From Glaciecola sp048820975 (GTDB lineage: Bacteria; Pseudomonadota; Gammaproteobacteria; Enterobacterales; Alteromonadaceae): a stretch of 64,000 nt of DNA. Below, piece by piece: positions 44,965 to 54,419 of the stretch. Each line of letters begins with the position of its first letter. Positions within the stretch are counted from its first letter, which is position 1. A program made the translations under genes and the position numbers. The DNA lies in contig NZ_JBMEUF010000003.1 of the NCBI RefSeq assembly GCF_048820975.1, positions 1 through 64,000 on the forward strand, read 5' to 3'. The notes below the pieces were generated by a model that saw only the letters and a program-made list of their open reading frames with translations, searched no databases and was not told the origin of the DNA.

Positions 44965-45408
44965 TTAAGCTAGGGCAGCCACTATTTCGTTTTTGTTTTC
45001 AGCTTTTCTTATTGCTTTTACAATGTCTTTATTGCTTAATTTTTTTGCTATGCCTGATAAAGCCTCAAGGTGCTGGCTAGTTTGTTCTTCGGGCACTAAA
45101 ATCGCAAAGAATATATCAACGGCTTGACTATCAATTGCGTCAAAATCTATTGGAGAATTGGTTGTGAGTATTACTGCAATCATATGACTCAGACCTTTTA
45201 TTCGGCCATGTGGAATAGCAATGCCATTTCCAATACCAGTACTGCCCATTTTTTCTCGACCTAATAGACTTGAAAGCACTTCTACTTGGTCAAGCTCAGG
45301 TGACTGCAATACAGCAATTTCAGAAATTTTTTCAAAAATTCGTTTTTTGCTATGGCACTCAACCGAACATTGAGTTCGGTCAAGTGAAATTATGTCATTT
45401 ATGATCAT
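44965..45408 (-). CDS. ptsN: Nitrogen-PTS EIIA component
   Basis: The 147-residue EIIA-Ntr has its phosphorylation site at His67 in IGNGIAIPHGRI. It controls potassium transport, envelope stress and nitrogen functions in other gammaproteobacteria. It follows hpf by 11 nt on the same strand. Confidence 0.95.
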   Translation of the reverse strand: MIINDIISLDRTQCSVECHSKKRIFEKISEIAVLQSPELDQVEVLSSLLGREKMGSTGIGNGIAIPHGRIKGLSHMIAVILTTNSPIDFDAIDSQAVDIFFAILVPEEQTSQHLEALSGIAKKLSNKDIVKAIRKAENKNEIVAALA

Positions 45409-45419
45409 AGTTAGTTAGC

Positions 45420-45707
45420 TTAGTGACGCTTAAGTTTTTCTTTGTGTTTAATAACTTGGCGATCTAGCTTATCAATTAAGCCATCAATAGCCGCATACAT
45501 ATCGGTGTGTTCTGAGTTAGCAAATACTTCACCACCACTCATGTGTACAGTGGCTTCCGCTTTTTGGTTAAGTTTTTCAACGTTAAGTATTACATGCACA
45601 TTATTGATATGGTCGAAATGTCGTTCGAGTTTTTCAAACTTAGTGTCAACATAAGTGCGCAATGAGTCGGTGATTTCGACGTGATGACCGGTAAGGTTAA
45701 TTTGCAT
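45420..45707 (-). CDS. hpf: Ribosome hibernation-promoting factor
   Basis: The 95-residue short-form HPF has NLTGHHVEITDSLRTYVDTKF at its start, VEKLNQKAEATVHM in the middle, and a C-terminal DRQVIKHKEKLKRH. It binds the 30S decoding region and assists 100S dimer formation in stationary phase. It is directly downstream of rpoN (21 nt). Confidence 0.95.
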   Translation of the reverse strand: MQINLTGHHVEITDSLRTYVDTKFEKLERHFDHINNVHVILNVEKLNQKAEATVHMSGGEVFANSEHTDMYAAIDGLIDKLDRQVIKHKEKLKRH

Positions 45708-45728
45708 ATTGATGGTCCTCTTTGCCTT

Positions 45729-47255
45729 TTAGACAAGGCTTTTTCGTTGATTAGAAGGGGGAATGTTTAACGATTCCCGGTATTTTGCAATTGTTCGCCG
45801 GGCCACATTAATGCCCTGATCGGCAAGCAATTGCGCAATCTTGCTATCACTTAACGGCTTGTTCGATGGTTCATCAGCAACTAATTTTTTGATGAACGCA
45901 CGAATAGCAGTAGAAGAACAATTTTCGCCAGACTCTGTAGATACGTGTGACGAAAAGAAATACTTAAGCTCAAATATGCCTCTTGGGGTGTGCATGTACT
46001 TTTGTGTTGTAACACGTGAAATAGTTGATTCGTGCATGTCTACCATTTCAGCCACATCGTTTAATACCATGGGCTGCATTTTTTCAGGACCTTGCTCAAA
46101 AAATTCACGTTGTTTAGCAACAATACAATGCGACACCTTCAAAAGGGTTTCATTTCTGCTTTCCAAACTTTTAATAAACCATTTTGCTTCTTGTAAATGA
46201 GACTTTATATATTGCGAATCGTTCGAATTACTGGTTTTCGATAGTTTCGCGTAGGTTTCATTTACGGTAAGGGCGGGTAGGGCTTCGTTGTTTAATTCAA
46301 CTGTCCACACGCCTTTATTTTTGTAAACATTAACATCGGGGATAACATATTCAGGCTCTCTTGATGAAACTGCGCTACCCGGGCGAGGATTCAAGGTTTT
46401 CAATAAGCGCATGACTTCACGCAGTTGATCTTCCTTTAAACGCGTTTTACGCATAAGTGTACGGTAGTCTTTGCTGCTTAATAAGTCAGCGTGTTCTTCA
46501 ATCAGTGAGCGGGCTTGCTCAAGCCATGGTGTATCGTTATCAAATTGTTGCAATTGCACCAATAAGCATTCTTGTACTGAACGTGCGCCTGCACCAATAG
46601 GGTCAAAACGTTGAATACGTTTAAGTACGCATTCTACTTCGTCTAAATCAATGTCTTCGTTATCTAAGCTATCTAATATGTTTTCACACGAACTGGTTAA
46701 ATAGCCTGATTCGTCAATTGAATCAATTATGGCAATCGCTATTGACATGTCATTATCGCTAAAATGCGTCATTTCAGCTTGCCATAGCAAATGGTCTTGA
46801 ATGTTTTCGGTAGTTTCGCCTTGGAATATGTAGTCGTCGTCAGGGCTTGAGCCGGTCATTTTAGTGGGGGCTGATGTAGAACCTAGGTAATCTTCCCATG
46901 AACTATCAAGCGGTAAATCATTGGGTAAATCGCGGTTTTCAAGTGCTTCATGTGCATCCATAGGATCAGGAACATCTTTTTCGCCACTACTTAAAGATGC
47001 ATTCGCTTCGTTTACGCCTTCTATATTCGCTGAAGCTTGTTCTTTGTCAGTTCGGGAATCGAGCGTTTCGCCTCGGTCAGCGTTTTCATTGCTATAGTCT
47101 AATTCTACCGTCTCCAAAAGGGGATTGGATTCAATGGCTTCTTGAATTTCTTGTTGCAGATCAAGTGTTGACAGTTGCAGCAGCTTAATAGCTTGTTGCA
47201 ATTGGGGGGTCATAGTCAATTGTTGACTGAACTTCAGTTGTAACGAGGGTTTCAT
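45729..47255 (-). CDS. rpoN: RNA polymerase sigma-54 factor
   Basis: The 508-residue protein has a glutamine-rich region I (QLTMTPQLQQAIKLLQLS), an acidic region II (about 50-130), the core-binding domain and a C-terminal DNA-binding region that ends with the RpoN box (VARRTIAKYRESL, about 486-498), reading the -24 element. It depends on AAA+ activators. It lies 108 nt after lptB on the same strand and heads the hpf-ptsN-rapZ-npr string. Confidence 0.97.
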   Translation of the reverse strand: MKPSLQLKFSQQLTMTPQLQQAIKLLQLSTLDLQQEIQEAIESNPLLETVELDYSNENADRGETLDSRTDKEQASANIEGVNEANASLSSGEKDVPDPMDAHEALENRDLPNDLPLDSSWEDYLGSTSAPTKMTGSSPDDDYIFQGETTENIQDHLLWQAEMTHFSDNDMSIAIAIIDSIDESGYLTSSCENILDSLDNEDIDLDEVECVLKRIQRFDPIGAGARSVQECLLVQLQQFDNDTPWLEQARSLIEEHADLLSSKDYRTLMRKTRLKEDQLREVMRLLKTLNPRPGSAVSSREPEYVIPDVNVYKNKGVWTVELNNEALPALTVNETYAKLSKTSNSNDSQYIKSHLQEAKWFIKSLESRNETLLKVSHCIVAKQREFFEQGPEKMQPMVLNDVAEMVDMHESTISRVTTQKYMHTPRGIFELKYFFSSHVSTESGENCSSTAIRAFIKKLVADEPSNKPLSDSKIAQLLADQGINVARRTIAKYRESLNIPPSNQRKSLV

Positions 47256-47363
47256 TACTATCCTTCTACTGCGCCTATCTCAAGTATGTAAAACATCTAC
47301 CTTACCTAGCGATTCCTATCATTAATGCTTATCATACTCCCTAATTAGGAAAAAAAAAGAGGT

Positions 47364-48092
47364 TTATAATGCAAATTGTTCGCCAAGATAAACATCTCTT
47401 ACCGTTTGATTAGCAAGAACTTCTTCAGACGTGCCGCTAGCTATCAATTCTCCATGGCTCACAATGTACGCAAGCTCACATACATCAAGGGTTTCCTTTA
47501 CATTATGGTCAGTAATCAAAACCCCAATGCCACGTTCTTTTAATTGGTAAATTATTTTTTTAATGTCATTTACTGATATTGGATCAACCCCTGCAAAGGG
47601 TTCATCAAGCAAAATAAACTTGGGATCAGCTGATAATGCCCGCGCAATTTCAACGCGGCGTCTTTCGCCACCTGATAAACTCATGCCAAGGCTGTTACGA
47701 ATATGATTAATATTAAAATCATCAAGCAGTTCATCAGCTATGACTTCGCGCTGGTCTTTTGAAATATCTTTGCGAGTTTGCAATATGGCCATTAAATTTT
47801 CATACACAGTGAGTTTTCTGAAAATAGAGGCTTCTTGAGGTAAATAACCAATGCCATTTCTTGCACGCTCGTGCATAGGAAGGTGGCTTAAGTTCATTTG
47901 ATCAATAAAAATATCGCCTTTATCTAGTGGTACTAAACCCACTATCATATAAAAAGTAGTGGTTTTACCTGCACCATTGGGGCCTAACAGACCAACAATT
48001 TGTCCTGTTGATACTTCAATGCTTACATCGCGCACAACTTGGCGAGATTTATACGATTTAGCTAAGTTTCTGGCGCACAGCGTACTGGTCAC
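47364..48092 (-). CDS. lptB: LPS export ABC transporter ATPase LptB
   Basis: The 242-residue ABC ATPase has Walker A GPNGAGKTT (37-45), signature LSGGERRRVEIARAL, Walker B FILLDEPFAGVDP and the switch histidine in LITDHNV. Two copies drive LptF/LptG. It is downstream of lptA (25 nt). Confidence 0.97.
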   Translation of the reverse strand: MTSTLCARNLAKSYKSRQVVRDVSIEVSTGQIVGLLGPNGAGKTTTFYMIVGLVPLDKGDIFIDQMNLSHLPMHERARNGIGYLPQEASIFRKLTVYENLMAILQTRKDISKDQREVIADELLDDFNINHIRNSLGMSLSGGERRRVEIARALSADPKFILLDEPFAGVDPISVNDIKKIIYQLKERGIGVLITDHNVKETLDVCELAYIVSHGELIASGTSEEVLANQTVRDVYLGEQFAL

Positions 48093-48117
48093 AAATACAA
48101 TCCTTCAATAGCGTTGT

Positions 48118-48720
48118 TTATTGTTGTTCTGAATCAGACTTTTCTTGCGAAAATGCACCAGGGCTTATTACTGTAGTAACGGGGCCACTGCTGTTTTCAT
48201 CAGATTCAGCTAAGATTTGCTCTTTCGCCATATCAAACAAAATAGAATCACCATCTACTTTCACATCGTTTTGCACAATAACGGCTTGGCCGCGAAGCGA
48301 AAGCGTTCTAGACGCTACGGTATATACAATTTTGTTAGCTCGTGCTTCTACTATAGTACCGTCTTCTAAGCGCTGCTTGTAACTGGCGGGGCTGCCGCTT
48401 GCTATAATGACTTCTTGGCGCTTGCCATTGGTAGCATCAAGTTCAACGCGGTCAGCAAGTAATTCTAGACTGCCTTGGCGAATAACCACATTTTCAGTAA
48501 AAATAGACGTTTTTTTCTTGCCATCAATTGCTTGGTGATTTGACGTAAGCGTAACCGGCAAATCAAAATCTTGTGCAATGGTTGATGTAGCACTGCTATC
48601 TTCTGCAGTTTGTGCCGCCATAGCGGGTAGGGCATGTGCGTGAAAAGTCAGCGCACAGGCTGCTGATATAAAAAGTAGCCCTAGGTGCTTAAAACTGGGG
48701 GTTAACTTGCGTTTTAACAT
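48118..48720 (-). CDS. lptA: Periplasmic LPS bridge protein LptA
   Basis: The 200-residue protein has a signal peptide (about 1-36) and an OstA-type beta-jellyroll with FTENVVIRQGSLELLADRV and ASYKQRLEDGTIVEARA. It spans the periplasm between LptC and LptD. Its start overlaps the end of lptC by 32 nt, an overlap also seen in E. coli. A long polar tail follows residue 180. Confidence 0.95.
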   Translation of the reverse strand: MLKRKLTPSFKHLGLLFISAACALTFHAHALPAMAAQTAEDSSATSTIAQDFDLPVTLTSNHQAIDGKKKTSIFTENVVIRQGSLELLADRVELDATNGKRQEVIIASGSPASYKQRLEDGTIVEARANKIVYTVASRTLSLRGQAVIVQNDVKVDGDSILFDMAKEQILAESDENSSGPVTTVISPGAFSQEKSDSEQQ

Positions 48721-49249
48721 GTTCTTTTAACTCGTATTGTTGGGTAACTAAATCACCAAATAAACCCACACTGGTAACTAAATAATCTTGCCCTTTAATT
48801 TCTACCACTTGGTCAGAAAACAGGGTCTTACTCTCTAAATCAATTTCAATAAATTCGGTAGCAATGGCTTTAACATACTCTTCACTGCGCAAATTAACAA
48901 TTTTTACGTTTTTCTCAAGTTGTATTCTATTGTTGTTATGCAAGGTGCCTTCTTGAGCCGTAATTTGCCACGGTTGTCCATCATCTAAAAATAGCGTGTA
49001 TACAGGGTTTTCAAAAATTGCAAAGCCAAGTTCTTCGTAATGCTCCATTTTATCAGCCGCTACTTGGTGACTTAATTTGCCGTTTTTATCGTATAACTTA
49101 CTGTTTAAGTTTAGGGCACTATAATTTGGAATAAGTTCACGGTCGCCTTTTTCGCTGCTTTGTTCTTTGGGATCTTGAAACAAAATAGACACGTACAAAG
49201 CTACCACGGCTGCAAATATGAATAACACACTCCAGCCGGTTCTATTCAT
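48689..49249 (-). CDS. lptC: LPS export protein LptC
   Basis: The 186-residue protein has one N-terminal TM helix (about 6-23) and a periplasmic jellyroll with KLSHQVAADKMEHYEELGF and VEIKGQDYLVTSVGL. It accepts LPS from LptFG-B2 and hands it to LptA. It overlaps kdsC by 4 nt (ATGA) and lptA by 32 nt, so translation is probably coupled. Confidence 0.94.
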   Translation of the reverse strand: MNRTGWSVLFIFAAVVALYVSILFQDPKEQSSEKGDRELIPNYSALNLNSKLYDKNGKLSHQVAADKMEHYEELGFAIFENPVYTLFLDDGQPWQITAQEGTLHNNNRIQLEKNVKIVNLRSEEYVKAIATEFIEIDLESKTLFSDQVVEIKGQDYLVTSVGLFGDLVTQQYELKEHVKTQVNPQF

Positions 49250-49854
49250 ACGCTGGCACCATGTTGCATATTTAATTTACCGTGTGCTTGCAAAAGCAAA
49301 TCGCAAAACTCGCGAACCGCACCTTTGCCACCACCAAGGGTCGTTATAAAGTTAGCTTGTTGTTTTACATATGGGTGCGCATCATTTACCGCTACTTTAA
49401 TAGCCGACAACCTATACATACCTACATCAGGCATATCATCACCCATGCTCGCCACTTGGCTAGTTTCAAGCTTAAGTTGATTTAGTAAGTCAGTTAACGC
49501 CGTGTGTTTGTCTTCACGTCCTTGCACTAAATGTTTAACGCCTAAGGCGCTCATTCTGTTTTTCACAATAGCTGAATCGCGCCCAGTTATAACAGCCACA
49601 TCAATGCCACAGCTTTTGAGTGCTTTCACCCCATAACCATCTTTAGTATTGAAGGCTTTATATTCTTCGCCATTGTTACCTAGGTAAATACTGCCGTCAC
49701 TGAATACGCCATCTACATCAAACACCACTAATTTAATTTGCTTGCATGCATCAAAAATTTTAGAAGGAACTGCTTGGTATAAAGTCGCTACACTATGAGC
49801 GGCGCCTTCTTGGTTAGCACTAGGTATGTTTTCATCAATAATGGGTTGAGCCAT
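49246..49854 (-). CDS. kdsC: Kdo-8-phosphate phosphatase
   Basis: This 202-residue HAD phosphatase of the C0 type has motif I VVFDVDGVFSDGS (nucleophile Asp about 44), motif II ITGRDS and motif IV MGDDMPDVGMY. It releases Kdo for LPS synthesis. The first roughly 35 residues are extra compared with E. coli and may be a less conserved tail. It sits 1 nt after kdsD. Confidence 0.95.
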   Translation of the reverse strand: MAQPIIDENIPSANQEGAAHSVATLYQAVPSKIFDACKQIKLVVFDVDGVFSDGSIYLGNNGEEYKAFNTKDGYGVKALKSCGIDVAVITGRDSAIVKNRMSALGVKHLVQGREDKHTALTDLLNQLKLETSQVASMGDDMPDVGMYRLSAIKVAVNDAHPYVKQQANFITTLGGGKGAVREFCDLLLQAHGKLNMQHGASV

Positions 49855-49855
49855 G

Positions 49856-50818
49856 TTATACCACTCCTGCTTTTAACAGCATGTACATATTAAGTGCGCC
49901 GACCGCTTGGTTTTCTTCGTTAACTACAAACAGGGCACTAATACGCTTACTTTGCATTAAGTTAAGGGCGTCTATTGCTAACGCGTTAGCGTTAATATGA
50001 ACGCCGCCTTTGGTCATTACACTTTGTATTGACGTGGTTTGAATATCAATCGGTGAGTTAAGGGTTCTGCGCAAATCACCGTCACTAAATATCCCTACTA
50101 AGGTATTTTGCTCATTTGTTATGCCGGTAATACCTAAACCCTTTGATGAAATTTCAAGTAAGGCTTGTTTTAATGAATCATTTTGCGATACAAGAGGAAT
50201 GTCATCGCCACTAGCCATTATGTCATTTACGGTAAGTAACAAACGCTTACCTAAAGCACCGCCCGGATGAGAAAACGCAAAATCTTCTGCGGTAAATCCT
50301 TTCGCTTCTAAAAGCGCAACGGCTATAGCATCTCCTAGTACTAGGGTAGCAGTAGTGCTGGTTGTGGGAGCCAAGCCTAAAGAACACGCTTCTTTGGTTA
50401 CGCCAAGCAACAAACTAACCGCTGAGGCTTGCGCTAAACTACTTTTCGCATTGTTGGTAATAGCCACAATGGGTACACCAATTCTTTTTATTGACGGGAG
50501 TAAACCTACTAGTTCGGCGGTTTCGCCTGAATTAGAAATACCAATCAAAACGTCATTTGGGCTTAACATGCCAAAATCACCATGATTCGCTTCACCCGGG
50601 TGCATAAAAAATGAGGGAGTGCCAGTGCTTGCGAGCGTAGCTGCAATTTTGTTGCCTATGTGGCCCGATTTACCCATGCCACATACCACAACCTTGCCTT
50701 TGCATTGCAATAGCAAATCACAGGCTTCGGTAAAGCTACTGTCTAAATTGTTGGCTAGCGATTGAAGCGCATCGGTTTGAATCGAAAAAGTTTGTTTAGC
50801 AGAGCTTAAATAAGTCAT
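49856..50818 (-). CDS. kdsD: Arabinose-5-phosphate isomerase
   Basis: The 320-residue protein has an N-terminal SIS sugar-isomerase domain (VVCGMGKSGHIGNKIAATL and ISNSGETAELV) and two C-terminal CBS domains (about 205-320). It converts ribulose-5-P to arabinose-5-P, the first Kdo step. It starts 3 nt after yrbG in the same operon. Confidence 0.96.
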   Translation of the reverse strand: MTYLSSAKQTFSIQTDALQSLANNLDSSFTEACDLLLQCKGKVVVCGMGKSGHIGNKIAATLASTGTPSFFMHPGEANHGDFGMLSPNDVLIGISNSGETAELVGLLPSIKRIGVPIVAITNNAKSSLAQASAVSLLLGVTKEACSLGLAPTTSTTATLVLGDAIAVALLEAKGFTAEDFAFSHPGGALGKRLLLTVNDIMASGDDIPLVSQNDSLKQALLEISSKGLGITGITNEQNTLVGIFSDGDLRRTLNSPIDIQTTSIQSVMTKGGVHINANALAIDALNLMQSKRISALFVVNEENQAVGALNMYMLLKAGVV

Positions 50819-50821
50819 AAA

Positions 50822-51778
50822 TTATGAAAACAACACGTATTGATAGCCTAAAAATATGAGTATAAAGATACCCGCTTCGGTTCTGTTAATTTGCCGTGTG
50901 CCGCGAAAGTTAAAACAAAAAACAAATAACAACACTGACAAGCCTAACATAACCAATGAGTCTCTGTTTGCGGCAGCACCATCTATCACTGAAGGATGAA
51001 TTAAGCCTGGCATCGCTAATACGGCCAGTAAATTAAATATGTTTGAACCAATAATATTACCTAGCGCTAAGTCGTCTTCACCTTTTAATACGCCTGCCAC
51101 ACTCGCGGCAAGCTCGGGCAAACTGGTACCAATGGCAATAATAGTTAAGCCAATGACTAAGTCACTAATGCCGTAGTAGCGAGCAATGTAAACGGCTGAA
51201 TCAACTAGGAAGTGGGCGCTTAATGGCAGTAATATTAAGCCAACAATGACCCAAAATACTGCATTAGTGGTCGGTACGTTACTCGGGACTTCCGTTTCAG
51301 TTTCGGCAACTAGTGGGTCATTCTTTTCTACTTTAAATGACAACACCGCCATACCCGCAATAACAAAAACAAATAGGGAAATAAGAATAATCCCTTCGAT
51401 TCTTGTTAGTTCGCTATCAGACAAAAAATACACGGCAATAAGGGTAATAAGCAGCATCACTGGCAACTCGCGGCGCAGCGTAGTAGATGATACCAATAAG
51501 GGTTTTATCATTGCAGTAATACCTAACACCAAAGCAATGTTAGTAATGTTAGAACCTAAGGCATTGCCGACAGCGGTATCGGAGCTACCAGAGAGTGAGG
51601 CAGTCGCAGCCACAACAATTTCAGGCGCAGATGAGCCCATTGCCACAATTGTTAAACCAATCATCATAGGCGCAACGCCTATATTTTTTGCTAAGGCCGA
51701 TGCACCATAAACGAAACGGTCAGCGCTCCAACTAAGTACCACTAAACCCACTAAGAAAATTACTAAATTTATAATCAC
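50822..51778 (-). CDS. yrbG: YrbG-like calcium/sodium antiporter
   Basis: This is a CaCA-family exchanger of about 318 residues with two inverted repeats, each with the acidic alpha-repeat: VAMGSSAPEIVVAATASLSG with GNALGSNITNIALVLG, then IAIGTSLPELAASVAGVLKG with GNIIGSNIFNLLAVL. The GTG at 51778 is preferred (AAGAAG lies upstream); the open frame extends to a TTG at 51796. It is the first gene of the yrbG-kdsD-kdsC-lptCAB block and divergent from mlaF, as in E. coli. Confidence 0.93.
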   Translation of the reverse strand: MIINLVIFLVGLVVLSWSADRFVYGASALAKNIGVAPMMIGLTIVAMGSSAPEIVVAATASLSGSSDTAVGNALGSNITNIALVLGITAMIKPLLVSSTTLRRELPVMLLITLIAVYFLSDSELTRIEGIILISLFVFVIAGMAVLSFKVEKNDPLVAETETEVPSNVPTTNAVFWVIVGLILLPLSAHFLVDSAVYIARYYGISDLVIGLTIIAIGTSLPELAASVAGVLKGEDDLALGNIIGSNIFNLLAVLAMPGLIHPSVIDGAAANRDSLVMLGLSVLLFVFCFNFRGTRQINRTEAGIFILIFLGYQYVLFS

Positions 51779-51796
51779 TAATGATTCTTCTTGCAA

Positions 51797-52277
51797 TTGA
51801 CAACAACTTTATTGTCTCAAATTGTAGCGATTTCAGCTAACGAAATCACATAAAATCAAAAATAAATAAGATATATAATTAAAATGTACGTTTTGTTACG
51901 ATTTTTTAGGGCGCGAAAGCTTGAAAAACGCTACAATGTACCAATATTGAAAGGCTTAACAGAATATGAGCACAAGTGTTTATAAAACAAGCTGTTAAGC
52001 AAAAAAGTGAGCGCATTAGATTCAAGCTGAAATTTCTTTGTAAAGATAGAGGTCTACTAATTTGCGTTTATATGGTAATTACGTAAGCCATAATGCTAGT
52101 TCGTTGCTTTATTGAGCACTATGATCAAAAGCCGTGAGCGAGCGTATTCATTACGTTAATAGTACGGATGGAGGCAAGGATGAAGTTAAATAATATGAAC
52201 TTTGTGACTTTTAGTTGCGTCTCAATCAGGTACAACAAAAAATTAGAAATATCATTCCTCAACATGGCCAACTGTTA
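51797..52277. other. Intergenic region between divergent yrbG and mlaF
   Basis: This is about 480 nt without a recognised gene. It must hold divergent promoters for the yrbG-kds-lpt block and the mla operon. A TTG-initiated extension of mlaF runs back to 52215 but lacks coding character. No riboswitch-like structure was recognised by eye. Confidence 0.4.
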
Positions 52278-53099
52278 ATGTCTGAAAACCACACCACTTC
52301 CGATCTCGTAGTCAGCATAAATGATATGCTGTTTTCTCGTGGCGATCGTGAAATATACAAAGACATCTCTTTATCGGTCAAAAAAGGTGGCATCACTGCC
52401 ATTATGGGGCCAAGCGGGATTGGTAAAACTACCTTGCTAAAAATCATTGGCGGGCAATTAAGGCCTAGTTCAGGCGAAGTGTTGTTTCAAGGCGAAAATG
52501 TTCATGAAGTATCACGCACCCGCTTATATGAAATGCGCCGCAAAATGAGCATGTTATTCCAAAGCGGTGCCTTATTTACCAATATGTCGGTATTTGACAA
52601 CGTGGCATTCCCCCTACGTGAACATACTCAACTAAGTGAAAGCGTTATAGAAACCATTGTTACCTTGAAACTTGAAGCAGTTGGCCTTCGTGGTGCAGCG
52701 CAGCTTATGCCAAGTGAGTTGTCAGGCGGAATGGCGAGAAGAGCTGCTCTTGCAAGGGCAATCGCCCTTGACCCTGATTTAATTATGTATGACGAACCAT
52801 TTGCAGGCCAAGACCCAATATCTATGGGCGTACTTGTTACGCTTATTAAAGCCTTAAACAAAGCCTTGGATTTAACGTCTATTGTGGTAACTCATGACGT
52901 AACAGAAGTGCTCGAAATTGCTGATTACGCATATATTTTAGCGAATAAATCTATTATTGGTGAAGGCACTCCTGAGCAAATCAAAAATTCTGATTCTCCC
53001 TTAGTACAGCAATTTTTGCAGGGCAACGCTGATGGCCCAGTGCCATTTCATTTTCCTGCTAAATCAATTGCTAGCCAGCTATTAGGGGAATCATCATGA
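52278..53099 (+). CDS. mlaF: Phospholipid transport ABC ATPase MlaF
   Basis: The ABC ATPase has about 273 residues, with Walker A GPSGIGKTTL, signature LSGGMARRAALARAI, Walker B LIMYDEPFAGQDP and the H-loop VVTHDV. It powers the MlaE-D complex. The ATG at 52278 is chosen because the longer TTG-initiated frame (from 52215) adds 21 residues not expected for MlaF. It overlaps mlaE by 4 nt. Confidence 0.96.
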   Translation: MSENHTTSDLVVSINDMLFSRGDREIYKDISLSVKKGGITAIMGPSGIGKTTLLKIIGGQLRPSSGEVLFQGENVHEVSRTRLYEMRRKMSMLFQSGALFTNMSVFDNVAFPLREHTQLSESVIETIVTLKLEAVGLRGAAQLMPSELSGGMARRAALARAIALDPDLIMYDEPFAGQDPISMGVLVTLIKALNKALDLTSIVVTHDVTEVLEIADYAYILANKSIIGEGTPEQIKNSDSPLVQQFLQGNADGPVPFHFPAKSIASQLLGESS

Positions 53100-53884
53100 A
53101 TATGATAATCAATTATTTTGCTGGGCTTGGCCGAACTACCATCAATACGATGTCGTCAATTGGGCAAGCGTCGTTAATGTTATTTGGCGCATTATTCGCT
53201 TTTCCAACGTTTAAAAATATACGTTTAACTATTTTACAAATGTATGTGGTAGGCGTGCAGTCGTTACTTATTATTTTAGTGTCAGGTTTGTTTATTGGCA
53301 TGGTTATGGCTCTACAAGGCTATACTATACTAGTAAGTTATGGCGCTGAGGGTAGCTTAGGCCCCATGGTTGCGTTGTCTATATTGCGCGAGTTAGGCCC
53401 TGTTGTTACGGCCTTGTTATTTGCCGGTCGCGCAGGTTCCGCATTAACGGCTGAAATTGGCTTAATGAAGGCCACCGAGCAATTGAGCAGTTTAGAAATG
53501 ATGGCTATAGACCCACTGCGCCGCGTAGTATCACCGCGCTTTTGGGCTGGTGTAATCAGTATGCCTATGCTCGCACTTATCTTTTCTGCTATTGGTATAT
53601 TAGGCGGGCACTTAGTGGGCGTTGATTGGCTTGGCGTAGATTCGGGAAGTTATTGGTCTATTATGCAAGCTACTGTGGAATGGGACAAAGACATTCTAAA
53701 TGGCATTATTAAATCAGTAGTGTTCGCTTTAGTCGTGGTATGGATTGCATTGTTTAAGGGGTATTCGTGTATCCCTACCTCTGAAGGTATTAGTTTAGCA
53801 ACCACTCAAACCGTGGTGTATTCATCCCTTGCTATTTTGGGTTTAGATTTCGTATTAACAGCGTTAATGTTTGGCATAAGTTAG
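53096..53884 (+). CDS. mlaE: Phospholipid transport permease MlaE
   Basis: The 262-residue permease has the conserved LRELGPVVTALLFAGRAGSALTAEIG-type core split around residues 98-125, several TM helices and the PLRRVVSPRFWAGVISMP coupling region. It forms the membrane dimer of MlaFEDB. It overlaps mlaF by ATGA and precedes mlaD by 7 nt. Confidence 0.97.
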   Translation: MNMIINYFAGLGRTTINTMSSIGQASLMLFGALFAFPTFKNIRLTILQMYVVGVQSLLIILVSGLFIGMVMALQGYTILVSYGAEGSLGPMVALSILRELGPVVTALLFAGRAGSALTAEIGLMKATEQLSSLEMMAIDPLRRVVSPRFWAGVISMPMLALIFSAIGILGGHLVGVDWLGVDSGSYWSIMQATVEWDKDILNGIIKSVVFALVVVWIALFKGYSCIPTSEGISLATTQTVVYSSLAILGLDFVLTALMFGIS

Positions 53885-53891
53885 GATCATC

Positions 53892-54416
53892 ATGACATCA
53901 AGAAAAACAGAAATTTTAGTTGGTTTATTTGTAGCGTTAGCAATTGCTGCAACCTTACTTTTAGCCTTGCGAGTTGCCAATCAAGGTATGAGCGGTAGCG
54001 GCGAAACCTACACGCTCACCGCACGCTTTGACAACATTGGCGGTTTAAAAGCGCGTTCTTCTGTAAAAGTAGGGGGCGTGAATGTAGGCCGTGTTGAGCG
54101 TATTTATTTACATAATACTGACTTAGTGCCGGTGGTAGAGCTTACCATATCAAGCGAATACCTTGATACATTTCCTGATACAAGTACCTTGTCTATTTTA
54201 ACCTCTGGCTTATTAGGTGAGCAGTACATTGGTCTTCAACCTGGTTTTATATTTCCAGAAGATATTGTACGCATTGAAGAAGATAAAGTGTGCGAAACAG
54301 CCAGCTTGAACGATTGCCCATACTTAACCGATGGCGAAGAAATTATAGATACTAAATCAGCTCTTGTATTAGAAGATTTGATTGGTCAATTTTTATTTAA
54401 TAAAGGAAGCGAATAA
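53892..54416 (+). CDS. mlaD: MCE-domain phospholipid-binding protein MlaD
   Basis: The 174-residue protein has one TM anchor (about 10-28) and an MCE domain with YTLTARFDNIGGLKARSSVK and GVNVGRVERI. Its hexameric ring forms a hydrophobic channel above MlaE. DTSTLSILTSGLLGEQYI is conserved. It is a little shorter than E. coli MlaD. Confidence 0.96.
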   Translation: MTSRKTEILVGLFVALAIAATLLLALRVANQGMSGSGETYTLTARFDNIGGLKARSSVKVGGVNVGRVERIYLHNTDLVPVVELTISSEYLDTFPDTSTLSILTSGLLGEQYIGLQPGFIFPEDIVRIEEDKVCETASLNDCPYLTDGEEIIDTKSALVLEDLIGQFLFNKGSE

Positions 54417-54419
54417 TCA

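Noticed and set aside
52215..52277. Upstream TTG extension of mlaF
   Set aside because: The extra 21 residues do not resemble MlaF N-termini; the ATG at 52278 gives the expected length.
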